Shown: positions 1 to 6,132, counted from the stretch's first letter. The stretch: DNA of 8,440 nucleotides from CAYZZA01 sp964482685 (GCA_964482685.1 CAYZZA010000052.1:1-8440), one strand, 5' to 3'. A program made the numbers and translations. Notes: generated by a model not told the origin, from the letters alone.

Positions 1-34
1 AAAACAAAAAGATTAGAGCATTCTCATTTTAATG

Positions 35-58
35 CTTGACATTGTTTGTGGTGTCAAG
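35..58. repeat. Inverted repeat overlapping the -35 box
   Basis: CTTGACA at 35-41 and TGTCAAG at 52-58 are exact reverse complements separated by 10 bases. One arm contains the whole -35 box and the other ends directly before the -10 box. This geometry suits a dimeric DNA-binding repressor. Chance symmetry built on a TTGACA box is also possible, and no regulator gene for it is visible here. Confidence 0.45.
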
Positions 59-64
59 TAATCT
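36..64 (+). promoter_or_regulatory. Promoter of the T-box-controlled transporter gene
   Basis: A perfect -35 hexamer TTGACA (36-41) is followed after 17 bases by TAATCT (59-64), so transcription would start near base 71. That places the whole T-box leader in the transcript. A perfect 7-base inverted repeat, CTTGACA (35-41) and TGTCAAG (52-58), covers the -35 box and the spacer and may be a repressor site. Confidence 0.8.
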
Positions 65-70
65 TAGATT

Positions 71-354
71 TAATCCAAGACATGCAATGACGGAGAGAAA
101 GGCAGCCAATTAGTTTTAGAGAGCCGATGGGTGGTGAAAATCGGTACTAAAGGTTGTTGATTATACACTTCTGAGCAGATTAGCTGAATCAAGTAAGCTC
201 TTACGGAAACCCACCGTTAAAAGGGAATTAGACTGTTAGGTCTAAGAAGAGATGGCCTGAGGTCATAAAATGGGTGGTACCACGGAAAGTAAATCTTTCG
301 TCCCTGTAAGCATAGTTGCTACAACTATGCTTACAGGAACGAAAGATTTTTTTT
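71..354 (+). promoter_or_regulatory. T-box riboswitch leader, probably tyrosine-specific
   Basis: This is a transcriptional T-box leader that senses uncharged tRNA. Visible parts are the stem I AGAGAG motif (118-123), the distal hairpin CCGAT/ATCGG (124-128/140-144) with its GGTG-type loop, the helix CAGCC/GGTTG (103-107/152-156), the specifier loop, the T-box proper GGGTGGTACCACGG (272-285) and the terminator. The specifier segment reads GATTATACAC from 159. In the usual register (GA-N-codon-A) the codon is TAT (162-164); shifted by two it is TAC (164-166). Both encode tyrosine. The tRNA-acceptor-pairing bases are UGGU (275-278), which match an A discriminator as in tRNA-Tyr, whereas bacterial tRNA-Trp has G. 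No TGG codon lies at the specifier position. The T-box identity is very sure; the tyrosine reading is an inference from two agreeing signals. Confidence 0.93.
291..354 (+). terminator. T-box leader terminator, very long stem
   Basis: The left arm 291-317 pairs with the right arm 323-349 around the loop GCTAC (318-322). Twenty-six of 27 positions pair, with one C-A mismatch (302/338), followed by a run of eight T (347-354). The lower part carries the conserved TTTCGTCC segment that competes with the antiterminator formed with the T-box. The upper 15 perfect pairs are longer than in most T-box terminators. Confidence 0.93.
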
Positions 355-377
355 ATCAAAAAAAGGGGGAATACATA

Positions 378-1349
378 ATGAATACATGGAAAAAAATAGT
401 TGGTTTAACAGCGGTAAGTTTGATGGTACTAGGTGGGTGTGGAACAGAGTCGGCGGAAGAAGAAGCAACATTTAAAATTGGCATTAGCCAATTAGCCGAC
501 CATCCTGCTCTAGATGAAGCACGAAAGGGGTTTGAAGATGGATTGAAAGAACTCGGAGTAGACGCTGAAATTGAGTATAAAAATGCCCAAGGTGAAATTC
601 CCAATACCGTAGATATTGCGCAAAAATTTGTTCAAGATGACTTAGATCTGATTTACGCAATTGCTACACCAGCAGCTCAATCTGCTAAACAAGCCACTAC
701 AGAAATCCCAATTTTGTTTAGTGCTGTAACCGATCCTGTTCAATCTGAGATTGTGGCAGATTGGGACAATGTTGGAGGCAACATTACTGGAACAAGCGAT
801 AAAGCCCCGATTAAAGAACAGTTGAGTATGTTTAAAGAGATTGATCCATCAATTGAGACGATAGGAATCTTATTTAACACAAGTGAAGCCAATTCTCAGA
901 TTCAAATTGACGAGGTTGAAAAACTAGCACCAGAATTAGGGTTAGAAGTAGTAACGATAGGCGTTAGCAGTGTAAATGATTTGCCACAAGCGATTGATTC
1001 GCTTTTAGGTAAGGTAGACGCTGTGTACAACTTAAGTGACAATTTAATCGCCAATTCTGTGGAATTGATTTCAAAAAAAGTGATTGAAAAAGGCATGATA
1101 TCGGTGGCACCTGAAGAGATGCAAGTAGAAGGTGGCATGTTGATTACAAACGGGTTAAACTACTACGAACTTGGCAAACAAACTGCGCAACAGGCGAAAG
1201 AAATTCTAGTAGATGGAAAAAATGTGTCAGATATTCCTGTAGGTGTGGCTCAAAAAACAGTGGTGACGGTGAACATGGAAACGTTAAAAGCACTTGGATT
1301 GGATGAAACGTTGCCAATCTTTAAAGATGCTGTAAAGACAGGAGAATAA
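378..1349 (+). CDS. ABC transporter substrate-binding lipoprotein, TrpX-like family
   Basis: The product is a 323-residue surface lipoprotein that should capture a small ligand, probably an aromatic amino acid, for an ABC importer. The start at 378 has AAGGGGGA (363-370) seven bases upstream; the reading frame stays open back to an ATG at 270, but that lies inside the T-box and its terminator and is not credible. The N-terminus has two lysines, a hydrophobic stretch and the lipobox LGGC with Cys21 as the lipidated residue. The mature part shows hallmarks of the ABC_sub_bind (TrpX) family: IGISQLADHPALDEA near 34-48, NAQGE near 69, AIATPAAQ near 94, FSAVTDPV near 114 and GGNITGTSD near 133. 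The family is usually annotated as tryptophan-binding, but the leader argues for tyrosine. The permease and ATPase genes that normally follow are absent; yidD comes next. The family call is sure, the ligand is not. Confidence 0.92.
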   Translation: MNTWKKIVGLTAVSLMVLGGCGTESAEEEATFKIGISQLADHPALDEARKGFEDGLKELGVDAEIEYKNAQGEIPNTVDIAQKFVQDDLDLIYAIATPAAQSAKQATTEIPILFSAVTDPVQSEIVADWDNVGGNITGTSDKAPIKEQLSMFKEIDPSIETIGILFNTSEANSQIQIDEVEKLAPELGLEVVTIGVSSVNDLPQAIDSLLGKVDAVYNLSDNLIANSVELISKKVIEKGMISVAPEEMQVEGGMLITNGLNYYELGKQTAQQAKEILVDGKNVSDIPVGVAQKTVVTVNMETLKALGLDETLPIFKDAVKTGE

Positions 1350-1404
1350 AGAACAAAACATAGCAACTTTTTTACGTGTGGGAGATAGAGCATGTTTCCT
1401 CATT

Positions 1405-1431
1405 TGGACAAGATAAAAAGAAAGTTGTCCA
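1405..1431. repeat. Inverted repeat upstream of yidD
   Basis: TGGACAA (1405-1411) and TTGTCCA (1425-1431) are exact reverse complements around a 13-base A-rich loop. No T-run follows, so it is not an intrinsic terminator. It lies directly upstream of the candidate yidD promoter and could be an operator or a weak RNA hairpin. No function can be assigned. Confidence 0.3.
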
Positions 1432-1432
1432 G

Positions 1433-1460
1433 TTGCAATCTAGAAAAGAAAGAGTATATT
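1433..1460 (+). promoter_or_regulatory. Candidate yidD promoter
   Basis: TTGCAA (1433-1438), a 16-base spacer and TATATT (1455-1460) give a reasonable sigma-A promoter about 40 bases before the yidD start. No terminator is visible between the transporter gene and here, so yidD may also be reached by read-through from upstream. Confidence 0.45.
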
Positions 1461-1499
1461 GAGTAGAAAGAAGGAAAAGAGAAATGAGGAAGTGGAAAA

Positions 1500-1790
1500 A
1501 TGAAAGAACTGTTGATACGTGGTGTCAAAGGATATCAGCGTAATATTTCACCTATGTTCTCACCATCTTGTCGGTATTTCCCTACCTGCTCGACTTATAC
1601 TATCCAAGCGATTGAAAAACATGGTGCTTTGAAAGGAACCCTTATGGGGAGTGCCCGTATTGCGCGTTGCAATCCTTTCGTAGAGGGGGGATTTGACTTT
1701 GTCCCGAACCATTTCACGCTAAAGAGAAATCCAGATGAGCGGCGGATACATGCTTCTATAGAAGAAACAGAAAAGGAACAATCTAAATAA
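1500..1790 (+). CDS. yidD: YidD membrane protein insertion efficiency factor
   Basis: A 96-residue protein of the YidD (DUF37, Haemolytic) family. These small proteins associate with the inner face of the membrane and assist insertion of membrane proteins together with the YidC/Sec machinery. The family core is complete: an N-terminal amphipathic segment (KELLIRGVKGYQRNISP), the SCRYFPTCSTY block with two cysteines near residues 23 and 29, the KHGALKG segment, and ARIARCNPF followed by GGFDFVP. The third conserved cysteine is in RCNPF. The C-terminal 25 residues are charged and variable, as usual. A GAGGAAG site (1486-1492) sits seven bases before the ATG. In many bacteria yidD neighbours rnpA and yidC; here it stands alone. 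Confidence 0.95.
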   Translation: MKELLIRGVKGYQRNISPMFSPSCRYFPTCSTYTIQAIEKHGALKGTLMGSARIARCNPFVEGGFDFVPNHFTLKRNPDERRIHASIEETEKEQSK

Positions 1791-1824
1791 ACAAAAAATA
1801 TAGACAAAATCTAGATCAAAACTG

Positions 1825-1855
1825 AACGAAAGTCACCCAGTGACGAAGTTTTTTT
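1825..1855 (+). terminator. Weak candidate terminator after yidD
   Basis: GTCAC (1832-1836) pairs with GTGAC (1840-1844) over a three-base loop. AAC/GTT pairing below it (1825-1827/1848-1850) is separated by a purine-rich internal loop, and a seven-T run ends at 1855. The stem is short, so termination may be partial; a much stronger terminator follows about 80 bases later. Confidence 0.45.
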
Positions 1856-1932
1856 GTTGGCTCTGACGTGATTGTTTTGGATATTTTTTGAGAATCCATG
1901 AAGATGTCTTATAGGAATTACAGCAAGTAACC

Positions 1933-1975
1933 GTCAAAAAAAACACTCTCACACAAGAGAGTGTTTTTTTTTGAC
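1933..1975. terminator. Strong bidirectional intrinsic terminator
   Basis: CACTCTC (1944-1950) pairs with GAGAGTG (1957-1963) around ACACAA. The stem is extended by eight A (1936-1943) against nine T (1964-1972) and closed by GTC/GAC (1933-1935/1973-1975). The A-tract on one side and T-tract on the other allow it to stop transcription on both strands. It isolates yidD from the two-component operon. Confidence 0.9.
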
Positions 1976-2055
1976 CCGTTAGCATTAGGCAACAGGTGCA
2001 GTTTCTCATCGAGAGTCTTCTTAAGCGTTTTTTAGCAATTGATGATAGAAAAGAA

Positions 2056-2064
2056 TGGTAGAAT
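2056..2064 (+). promoter_or_regulatory. Candidate extended -10 promoter of the two-component operon
   Basis: TGGTAGAAT (2056-2064) matches the extended -10 pattern TGN plus a TATAAT-like box, 35 bases before the regulator start. A TTGATG at 2039-2044 is only 14 bases upstream, too close for a normal -35, so recognition would rest on the extended -10. Confidence 0.4.
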
Positions 2065-2098
2065 AAAATGGAGAATGCGTGTAAAGGAGGAATCAAGG

Positions 2099-2785
2099 AT
2101 GAAAATTCTAGTAACCGATGATGACAAAGAGATTGTTGACTTATTGGACATTTATTTGGGGAATGAAGGATTTGTTGTAGAAAAAGCTTACGATGGAAAT
2201 GAAGCGTTGGCTCTTCTTGAACAAGATCCCGAGATAGATTTAATGATTCTAGACGTTATGATGCCCAAAAAAGATGGGATTGAAGTCGTGAAGAAAGTGC
2301 GTGAATCTTCACAGATTCCTATTTTGATGCTTAGTGCCAAAACGGCAGATATCGATAAAATAAAAGGTTTGGTTCATGGAGCGGATGATTATGTAGTCAA
2401 ACCATTCAACCCATTAGAAATAGTGGCGCGAGTAAAATCGCTTTTGAGAAGAAGTAGTTTCCATCCTGACAAAGGCATCAGTGATGAATTACGTGTGGGT
2501 CCTTTGATTATTCGAAAAGAATCACACGAAGTAGAAACGTTAGAAGGAGAGCAAATCCAATTAACAGCGTTGGAGTTTGGTATCTTACATTTGTTGGCAA
2601 GTCATTTAAAACGTGTGTTTAGTGCCGATGAGATCTTCGAACGTGTGTGGCAACAAGATAGCCTAGTGTCAACCAAAACCGTGATGGTGCATGTGAGCCA
2701 TTTACGCGATAAAATTGAAAAAGCAACTGGTGGGGAAAAAGTAATCCAAACAGTGTGGGGAGTAGGCTACAAAATTGATGAATAA
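2099..2785 (+). CDS. OmpR/VanR-type two-component response regulator
   Basis: A 228-residue cytoplasmic DNA-binding regulator switched on by phosphorylation from the adjacent kinase. The receiver domain occupies about residues 1-115: acidic pocket Asp7/Asp8, phospho-acceptor Asp52 in LMILDVMMP, switch Ser79 and conserved Lys101 in KPF. The C-terminal winged-helix domain, from about 128 on, contains LTALEFGILHLL, the recognition-helix region TVMVHVSHLRDKIE and the terminal VWGVGYKI signature. This overall pattern resembles VanR. The chosen start has AAAGGAGG (2083-2090) eight bases upstream and gives the canonical MKILVTDDD opening; the frame is open 20 codons further up without a comparable ribosome site. 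The stop codon lies within the kinase ribosome site, so the two genes are one operon. Targets are unknown; the carboxypeptidase gene downstream is the obvious candidate. Confidence 0.94.
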   Translation: MKILVTDDDKEIVDLLDIYLGNEGFVVEKAYDGNEALALLEQDPEIDLMILDVMMPKKDGIEVVKKVRESSQIPILMLSAKTADIDKIKGLVHGADDYVVKPFNPLEIVARVKSLLRRSSFHPDKGISDELRVGPLIIRKESHEVETLEGEQIQLTALEFGILHLLASHLKRVFSADEIFERVWQQDSLVSTKTVMVHVSHLRDKIEKATGGEKVIQTVWGVGYKIDE

Positions 2786-2799
2786 AGGAGCGGTTTTCC

Positions 2800-3945
2800 G
2801 TGAAGTTAACAACACGTGAAAAGAGCCGATTGGTCTTTGAAGGATTTCTGACAGCAGGTATTATGATTGCGCTTTACTTGGCTGCGTATGTTATTTTGCG
2901 TTGGATTATTGCTTCTTTTTCTAATTTGATTGATACATTGTGGCTTTTTCCAGAAGTTTTGTATCAATTAAAAAAAGATCAAGAAATGATTGTTACTCCT
3001 CTAATTATACTTGTTTTACTTGTGATGATTGGTCTTATTACGTATTGGAGATTGCGAAGAAGGTATCGCCAATACGAATTAAAACATATTATTGGTGAAC
3101 TTCACTCGATTGCACAAGGGAATTACACGTATCGGATTACCGGAACGTATGGAGAAGACATGCAAAAGGTTGTGGACAGTATTCATGCCTTAGTAGATAG
3201 CACTGTTCTTGCAATGGAAGAAGAGCGGCGAATTGAACAATCAAAAGATGAATTGATTTCAAATGTAAGTCACGACATCCGTACTCCTTTGACCTCTATC
3301 ATTGGGTACTTAGCGTTGATTGATAGTAAAAAATATCAAACAGAAGAAGAGGCACGAAGGTATGCACACACTGCTTATCAAAAGTCGAAACAAATGAAAG
3401 CATTAGTAGATGATTTGTTTGAATACACAACGGTGAGACAGCCGACTGTTCCACTGGCGATTGTGCCCTTTGATATGGTTCAATTGTTAGAGCAACTTGC
3501 TGCGGATTTTGAACTAGAAGCTAGCTTAAAGCAGATGGAAATCATCGTAACCCCTCATAGTCCTACCTTGGAAATGGAGGGAGACACAGAAAAACTTGTC
3601 CGACTATTTAGCAACTTGTTAACCAATGCCTTGAAATATGGAGTTGCCGGGAAAGAAATAAAAATTGAAACAGAAACCAAGGATGAGCAAGCCGTTTTAA
3701 CGGTCAGCAATGAGGGGGAAACATTGCCTACAAAAGCAATTGAACAATTGTTTGAACGCTTTTATCGAGCGGAGGAATCTCGCTCACAAGAAGTCCCAGG
3801 TACAGGATTGGGACTTGCAATCGCAAGAGGGATTTCAGATTTACATCATGGAAGAATTGAAGTCAGGGTAGAAGAAGGGTGGACACATTTCATCGTGACG
3901 CTGCCTATCTATCAAAAAAAGACTGCCTCTTTTAGGCTTAACTAG
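2800..3945 (+). CDS. Membrane sensor histidine kinase, VanS-like
   Basis: A 381-residue sensor kinase that should phosphorylate the regulator encoded just upstream. It starts with GTG, supported by AAAGGAG (2784-2790) nine bases before it and 14 bases after the regulator stop. Two membrane segments (about 17-40 and 65-83) enclose a short outer loop of roughly 25 residues, too small for a classical ligand-binding domain, so the signal may be sensed in the membrane or through a partner. A HAMP-like linker (about 84-138) leads to the dimerisation domain with H-box SHDIRTPLT and phospho-acceptor His158. The ATPase domain shows the N-box NLLTNALKY (Asn272, Asn276), a VSNEG G1-like motif, the F-box FERFYR and GTGLGLAIA near 334. 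All key residues are present. The short loop and VanS-like kinase core suggest cell-envelope sensing, but the stimulus is not readable from sequence. Confidence 0.94.
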   Translation: MKLTTREKSRLVFEGFLTAGIMIALYLAAYVILRWIIASFSNLIDTLWLFPEVLYQLKKDQEMIVTPLIILVLLVMIGLITYWRLRRRYRQYELKHIIGELHSIAQGNYTYRITGTYGEDMQKVVDSIHALVDSTVLAMEEERRIEQSKDELISNVSHDIRTPLTSIIGYLALIDSKKYQTEEEARRYAHTAYQKSKQMKALVDDLFEYTTVRQPTVPLAIVPFDMVQLLEQLAADFELEASLKQMEIIVTPHSPTLEMEGDTEKLVRLFSNLLTNALKYGVAGKEIKIETETKDEQAVLTVSNEGETLPTKAIEQLFERFYRAEESRSQEVPGTGLGLAIARGISDLHHGRIEVRVEEGWTHFIVTLPIYQKKTASFRLN

Positions 3946-4034
3946 ACACGCACCATGTGGCAAGTGGTTTGAAAGAGCAGAATCGTAGTCTAGTTTCATT
4001 TCTCTAAACATACGAGAGTCTTTCTGGATGAAGA

Positions 4035-4062
4035 AACAATCTAATGTTGAGGTTGTTTTTTT
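4035..4062 (+). terminator. Terminator of the two-component operon
   Basis: AACAATCT (4035-4042) pairs with AGGTTGTT (4050-4057) with one G-T pair, around a seven-base loop, and runs into seven T (4056-4062). It lies about 90 bases after the kinase stop codon. Confidence 0.65.
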
Positions 4063-4188
4063 ATTTTAGTATGATGGTAAAAATATACTGCCACGAGCGC
4101 ATTTAAATGAAACGTTTGATAGTTGCAACCAAAAGTTGCTTTATGTAAAGAAGATGATTTCAGCAACAACTCTTTGTGGCCCCATTCT

Positions 4189-4229
4189 AAGACATTGGTG
4201 GCGAGACTGCTGGAATGTCTTCTTTTTTT
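4189..4229 (+). terminator. Hairpin with T-run in the gap before dacA
   Basis: AAGACATT (4189-4196) pairs exactly with AATGTCTT (4214-4221) around a 17-base G-rich loop, and a seven-T run (4223-4229) follows one base later. No gene ends just upstream, so it would terminate a short non-coding transcript or attenuate one heading for dacA. Confidence 0.5.
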
Positions 4230-4302
4230 ATGAGATTTTTGTGCGGCTGTCTTGTCTTAAAAAGGTGTTTTCCCTTACGTGTATCTATGGTACTATTGGT
4301 TT

Positions 4303-4380
4303 GCGTAATGTGAATGTCTTCTTATCTATTGGCAGTGCAACTTTGTCGACAACAACATGGAATTCACACAGCGTTTTTTT
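4303..4380 (+). terminator. Possible third terminator-like structure before dacA
   Basis: TGTGAAT (4309-4315) pairs with ATTCACA (4362-4368). A short GCGT/GCGT outer pairing with wobbles (4303-4306/4371-4374) leads into seven T (4374-4380). The enclosed region contains the palindrome TTGTCGACAA. The stem is interrupted and the loop long, so this is tentative. Confidence 0.3.
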
Positions 4381-4402
4381 ATTTCAAGTAACTAATATAT
4401 GC

Positions 4403-4436
4403 TAGGCAGTGACACTCAAGACAGCTATATATCACT
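4403..4436 (+). promoter_or_regulatory. Weak candidate dacA promoter region with repeats
   Basis: TAGGCA (4403-4408), 17 bases, then TATATA (4426-4431) is a poor match to a sigma-A promoter and the best I find close to dacA. The spacer carries GACA twice, nine bases apart (4411 and 4420), and an AGTGA/TCACT pair (4408-4412/4432-4436) flanks the -10. A weak promoter with nearby repeats would suit activation by an OmpR-type regulator, but this is inference only. Confidence 0.3.
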
Positions 4437-4492
4437 AAACACATAAAAATTAAACATTCACGCATATACGCGAGACGATAAGGGAGAAAAAC

Positions 4493-5830
4493 ATGAAGAA
4501 TAGAAACAAATGGACATCTGTTGTTACTAAAAGTATTGTTGCTGGAATTCTTTCACCTATTTTATTGACGAGTAGTTTGCCTGTTTCGGCTACAGAAAAT
4601 GCCCCGGAGATTGCAGCAAATGCTGCGATGTCTGTTGATTTTGGAACGGGGAAAGTATTGTTGGCCCAAAATGCAGATGAGACATTGGGGATTGCCTCGA
4701 TGACCAAGATGCTGGTGGAATATATTTTGTTTGAATCAATCGAAAACGGCACCCTTTCATGGAATCAAGAGCTTACGGTCAGTGACTATGCACAAAAATT
4801 GAGTCAAAATTATATTTTATCCAATGTTCCGCTGAGAGCTGGGGAGACGTACACTGTACTGGAAATGTATGAAGCATTAGCAATTTATTCCGCAAATGGG
4901 GCGACCGTCGTCTTAGCAGAAGCCATTGCTGGCAGCGAACCTGCGTTTGTAGATTTAATGAAAGAAAAAGTCGCGTCATGGGGAATAGAAGACGCGCATT
5001 TAGTAAATACAACTGGATTAAATAACTCCTATTTAGATGGCAATCTGTACCCAGGTTCTTCTGAAACAGATGAAAACACAATGACAGCAAGAGAGATTTT
5101 GATGGTGGCATCTAAATTAATTGAAGATTATCCAGAAGTATTGGAAACATCTAGTATTCCGGAAAAAATATTTCGTGAAGGCACATCTGATGCAATCTTG
5201 ATGAAAAATTGGAATTGGATGCTTCCAGGTTTGATTTACGAACGAAAATTTGTGGATGGTCTTAAAACAGGAACAACTGAGTTTGCCGGAGCATCCATTA
5301 CGGCTACAGCAAAAGAAGGCGACCGCCGTGTTATTAGTGTAGTAATGAATGCCGGAGACGGACAAGTCAACAAATCACAACGTTTTGAAGAATCTGGGAA
5401 ACTATTGGATTACAGTTTTAGCAATTGGCATCCTTTAGAAGTAATCCAAAAAGACGAGGCCATATCTAAGGTGGATCCACTTCCAGTAAGCCAAGGAAAA
5501 GAAGAAACGATTCAATTAAAAGCAAGCGAAACAGCGGTATTTTTGGCACCAAAAGGAACAGAGGTAGAAGAGTATCTATATGAGTTTGTCCCTCATAAGG
5601 AGTTAATCGATGAAGAAGGTTCTTTTGTAGCTCCTATTGAAGAAGGAACGGAACTTGGAGTGCTCGTTTTTGATAATACACAAGAGAGTTTAGGCTACTT
5701 GGATCACTCTATGGAAGAGAGTATCCCGGTTGTCGCTGCATCGACTGTTGAAAAAGCAAGTGTCTTCTCGCTTGCCATGGCACAAATCAGCCAGTTTTTT
5801 AGCAAACTTGTAAGTCGGTTTAAAAAATGA
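4493..5830 (+). CDS. dacA: Secreted D-alanyl-D-alanine carboxypeptidase (PBP5/DacA type)
   Basis: A 445-residue low-molecular-weight penicillin-binding protein that removes the terminal D-Ala from peptidoglycan stem peptides at the outer membrane face, limiting crosslinking. An N-terminal signal peptide ends near PVSA (residues 30-33). The three active-site motifs are intact: Ser69-Met-Thr-Lys72, Ser133-Ala-Asn135 and Lys258-Thr-Gly260. The catalytic domain (about 38-290) is followed by a beta-rich PBP5-type C-terminal domain (about 305-405). The last 25 residues form an amphipathic, Phe- and Lys-rich segment that usually anchors such enzymes to the membrane. The ribosome site is AAGGGAG (4480-4486), six bases before the ATG. 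The gene lies on the same strand as the two-component operon but behind its terminator. No terminator is visible after the stop; the serS T-box promoter begins nine bases later. Confidence 0.93.
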   Translation: MKNRNKWTSVVTKSIVAGILSPILLTSSLPVSATENAPEIAANAAMSVDFGTGKVLLAQNADETLGIASMTKMLVEYILFESIENGTLSWNQELTVSDYAQKLSQNYILSNVPLRAGETYTVLEMYEALAIYSANGATVVLAEAIAGSEPAFVDLMKEKVASWGIEDAHLVNTTGLNNSYLDGNLYPGSSETDENTMTAREILMVASKLIEDYPEVLETSSIPEKIFREGTSDAILMKNWNWMLPGLIYERKFVDGLKTGTTEFAGASITATAKEGDRRVISVVMNAGDGQVNKSQRFEESGKLLDYSFSNWHPLEVIQKDEAISKVDPLPVSQGKEETIQLKASETAVFLAPKGTEVEEYLYEFVPHKELIDEEGSFVAPIEEGTELGVLVFDNTQESLGYLDHSMEESIPVVAASTVEKASVFSLAMAQISQFFSKLVSRFKK

Positions 5831-5838
5831 CGTTCTAA

Positions 5839-5867
5839 TTGACGTAGGTAGGCATTTACAGTAAACT
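5839..5867 (+). promoter_or_regulatory. serS promoter
   Basis: TTGACG (5839-5844), a 17-base spacer and TAAACT (5862-5867) form a good sigma-A promoter just after the dacA stop codon. Transcription would start near 5874, upstream of the T-box stem I. Confidence 0.78.
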
Positions 5868-5873
5868 TGAAAT

Positions 5874-6132
5874 CAATAGAGTGAACGTTAGTAGTCTAAA
5901 ATAGTAGGAGAAAAAAATTAACAGAGAGTCGGCGTAAGGTGTGAGCCGATAATTTTTTTCTTTGAATCCATTAGACGAAGTAAACAGGAACGCCTGAATG
6001 GCTCTAACTGTTTCGGAACCAAGCCCGTTATGCTTGAAGATAAGCGCAGACATTTGTTGTCTGAAGTTGGGTGGCACCGCGAAGGATAGTCATTTCGTCC
6101 CATGTAAGATAGGGATGAAAGGGCTATTTTTT
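5874..6132 (+). promoter_or_regulatory. Serine-specific T-box riboswitch leader of serS
   Basis: A complete transcriptional T-box. The base helix GTCTAA/TTAGAC (5894-5899/5971-5976) encloses the specifier loop, with AGTA on the 5' side and GAATCCA (5964-5970) on the 3' side. The specifier is TCC (5967-5969), serine. AGAGAG (5923-5928) and the distal hairpin TCGGC/GCCGA complete stem I. A stem III-type AGACA/TGTCT hairpin precedes the T-box. The T-box core GGGTGGCACCGCG is at about 6069-6081, and its UGGC (6072-6075) pairs with GCCA ends, matching the G73 discriminator of tRNA-Ser. Low serine charging would stabilise the antiterminator and allow serS expression. Confidence 0.96.
6087..6132 (+). 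terminator. T-box terminator of the serS leader
   Basis: TTTCGTCCC (6093-6101) pairs with GGGATGAAA (6112-6120) with one wobble. TAGTC/GGCTA (6087-6091/6122-6126) extends the stem past an A-G mismatch, and six T follow (6127-6132). It probably also serves as the first effective stop for transcripts running on from dacA. Confidence 0.9.

Larger units (their letters stand above)
3946..4492 (+). other. 547-base gap without a convincing gene; structured non-coding DNA
   Basis: This gap holds three terminator-like hairpins (ending at about 4062, 4229 and 4380), a small hairpin GCAAC/GTTGC (4125-4129/4135-4139), a palindrome TTGTCGACAA (4333-4342) and a 12-base direct repeat GAATGTCTTCTT (4213-4224 and 4312-4323). 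A frame from a TTG at 4136 to 4405 is open, but it has no ribosome site and an implausible residue mix. The layout fits either one or two small RNAs or a long attenuated leader of dacA. I recognise no known RNA family. Confidence 0.55.

Noticed and set aside
129..135. TGG in the first T-box as a tryptophan specifier
   Set aside because: These bases belong to the conserved distal loop of stem I (GGTG motif), not to the specifier loop.
270..377. N-terminal extension of the transporter lipoprotein from an ATG at 270
   Set aside because: It lies inside the T-box and its terminator, has no ribosome site, and would bury the signal peptide; ATG 378 has a strong site and gives a proper lipoprotein start.
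1833..2096. Minus-strand open frame in the intergenic region after yidD
   Set aside because: It crosses the bidirectional terminator and promoter region, and its Cys/Ser-rich product resembles no protein.
2039..2098. Twenty-codon upstream extension of the response regulator
   Set aside because: It overlaps the likely promoter and lacks a ribosome site, whereas 2099 has AAAGGAGG at ideal spacing.
4107..4120. Catabolite-response (cre) element around AAACGTTT
   Set aside because: It resembles cre visually, but the spacing of the conserved TG, CG and CA positions does not fit the 14-base consensus.
4136..4405. Open frame of 89 codons in the gap before dacA
   Set aside because: TTG start, no ribosome site, and a composition rich in Cys, Trp and Phe without domain character; it also runs through two terminator-like hairpins.
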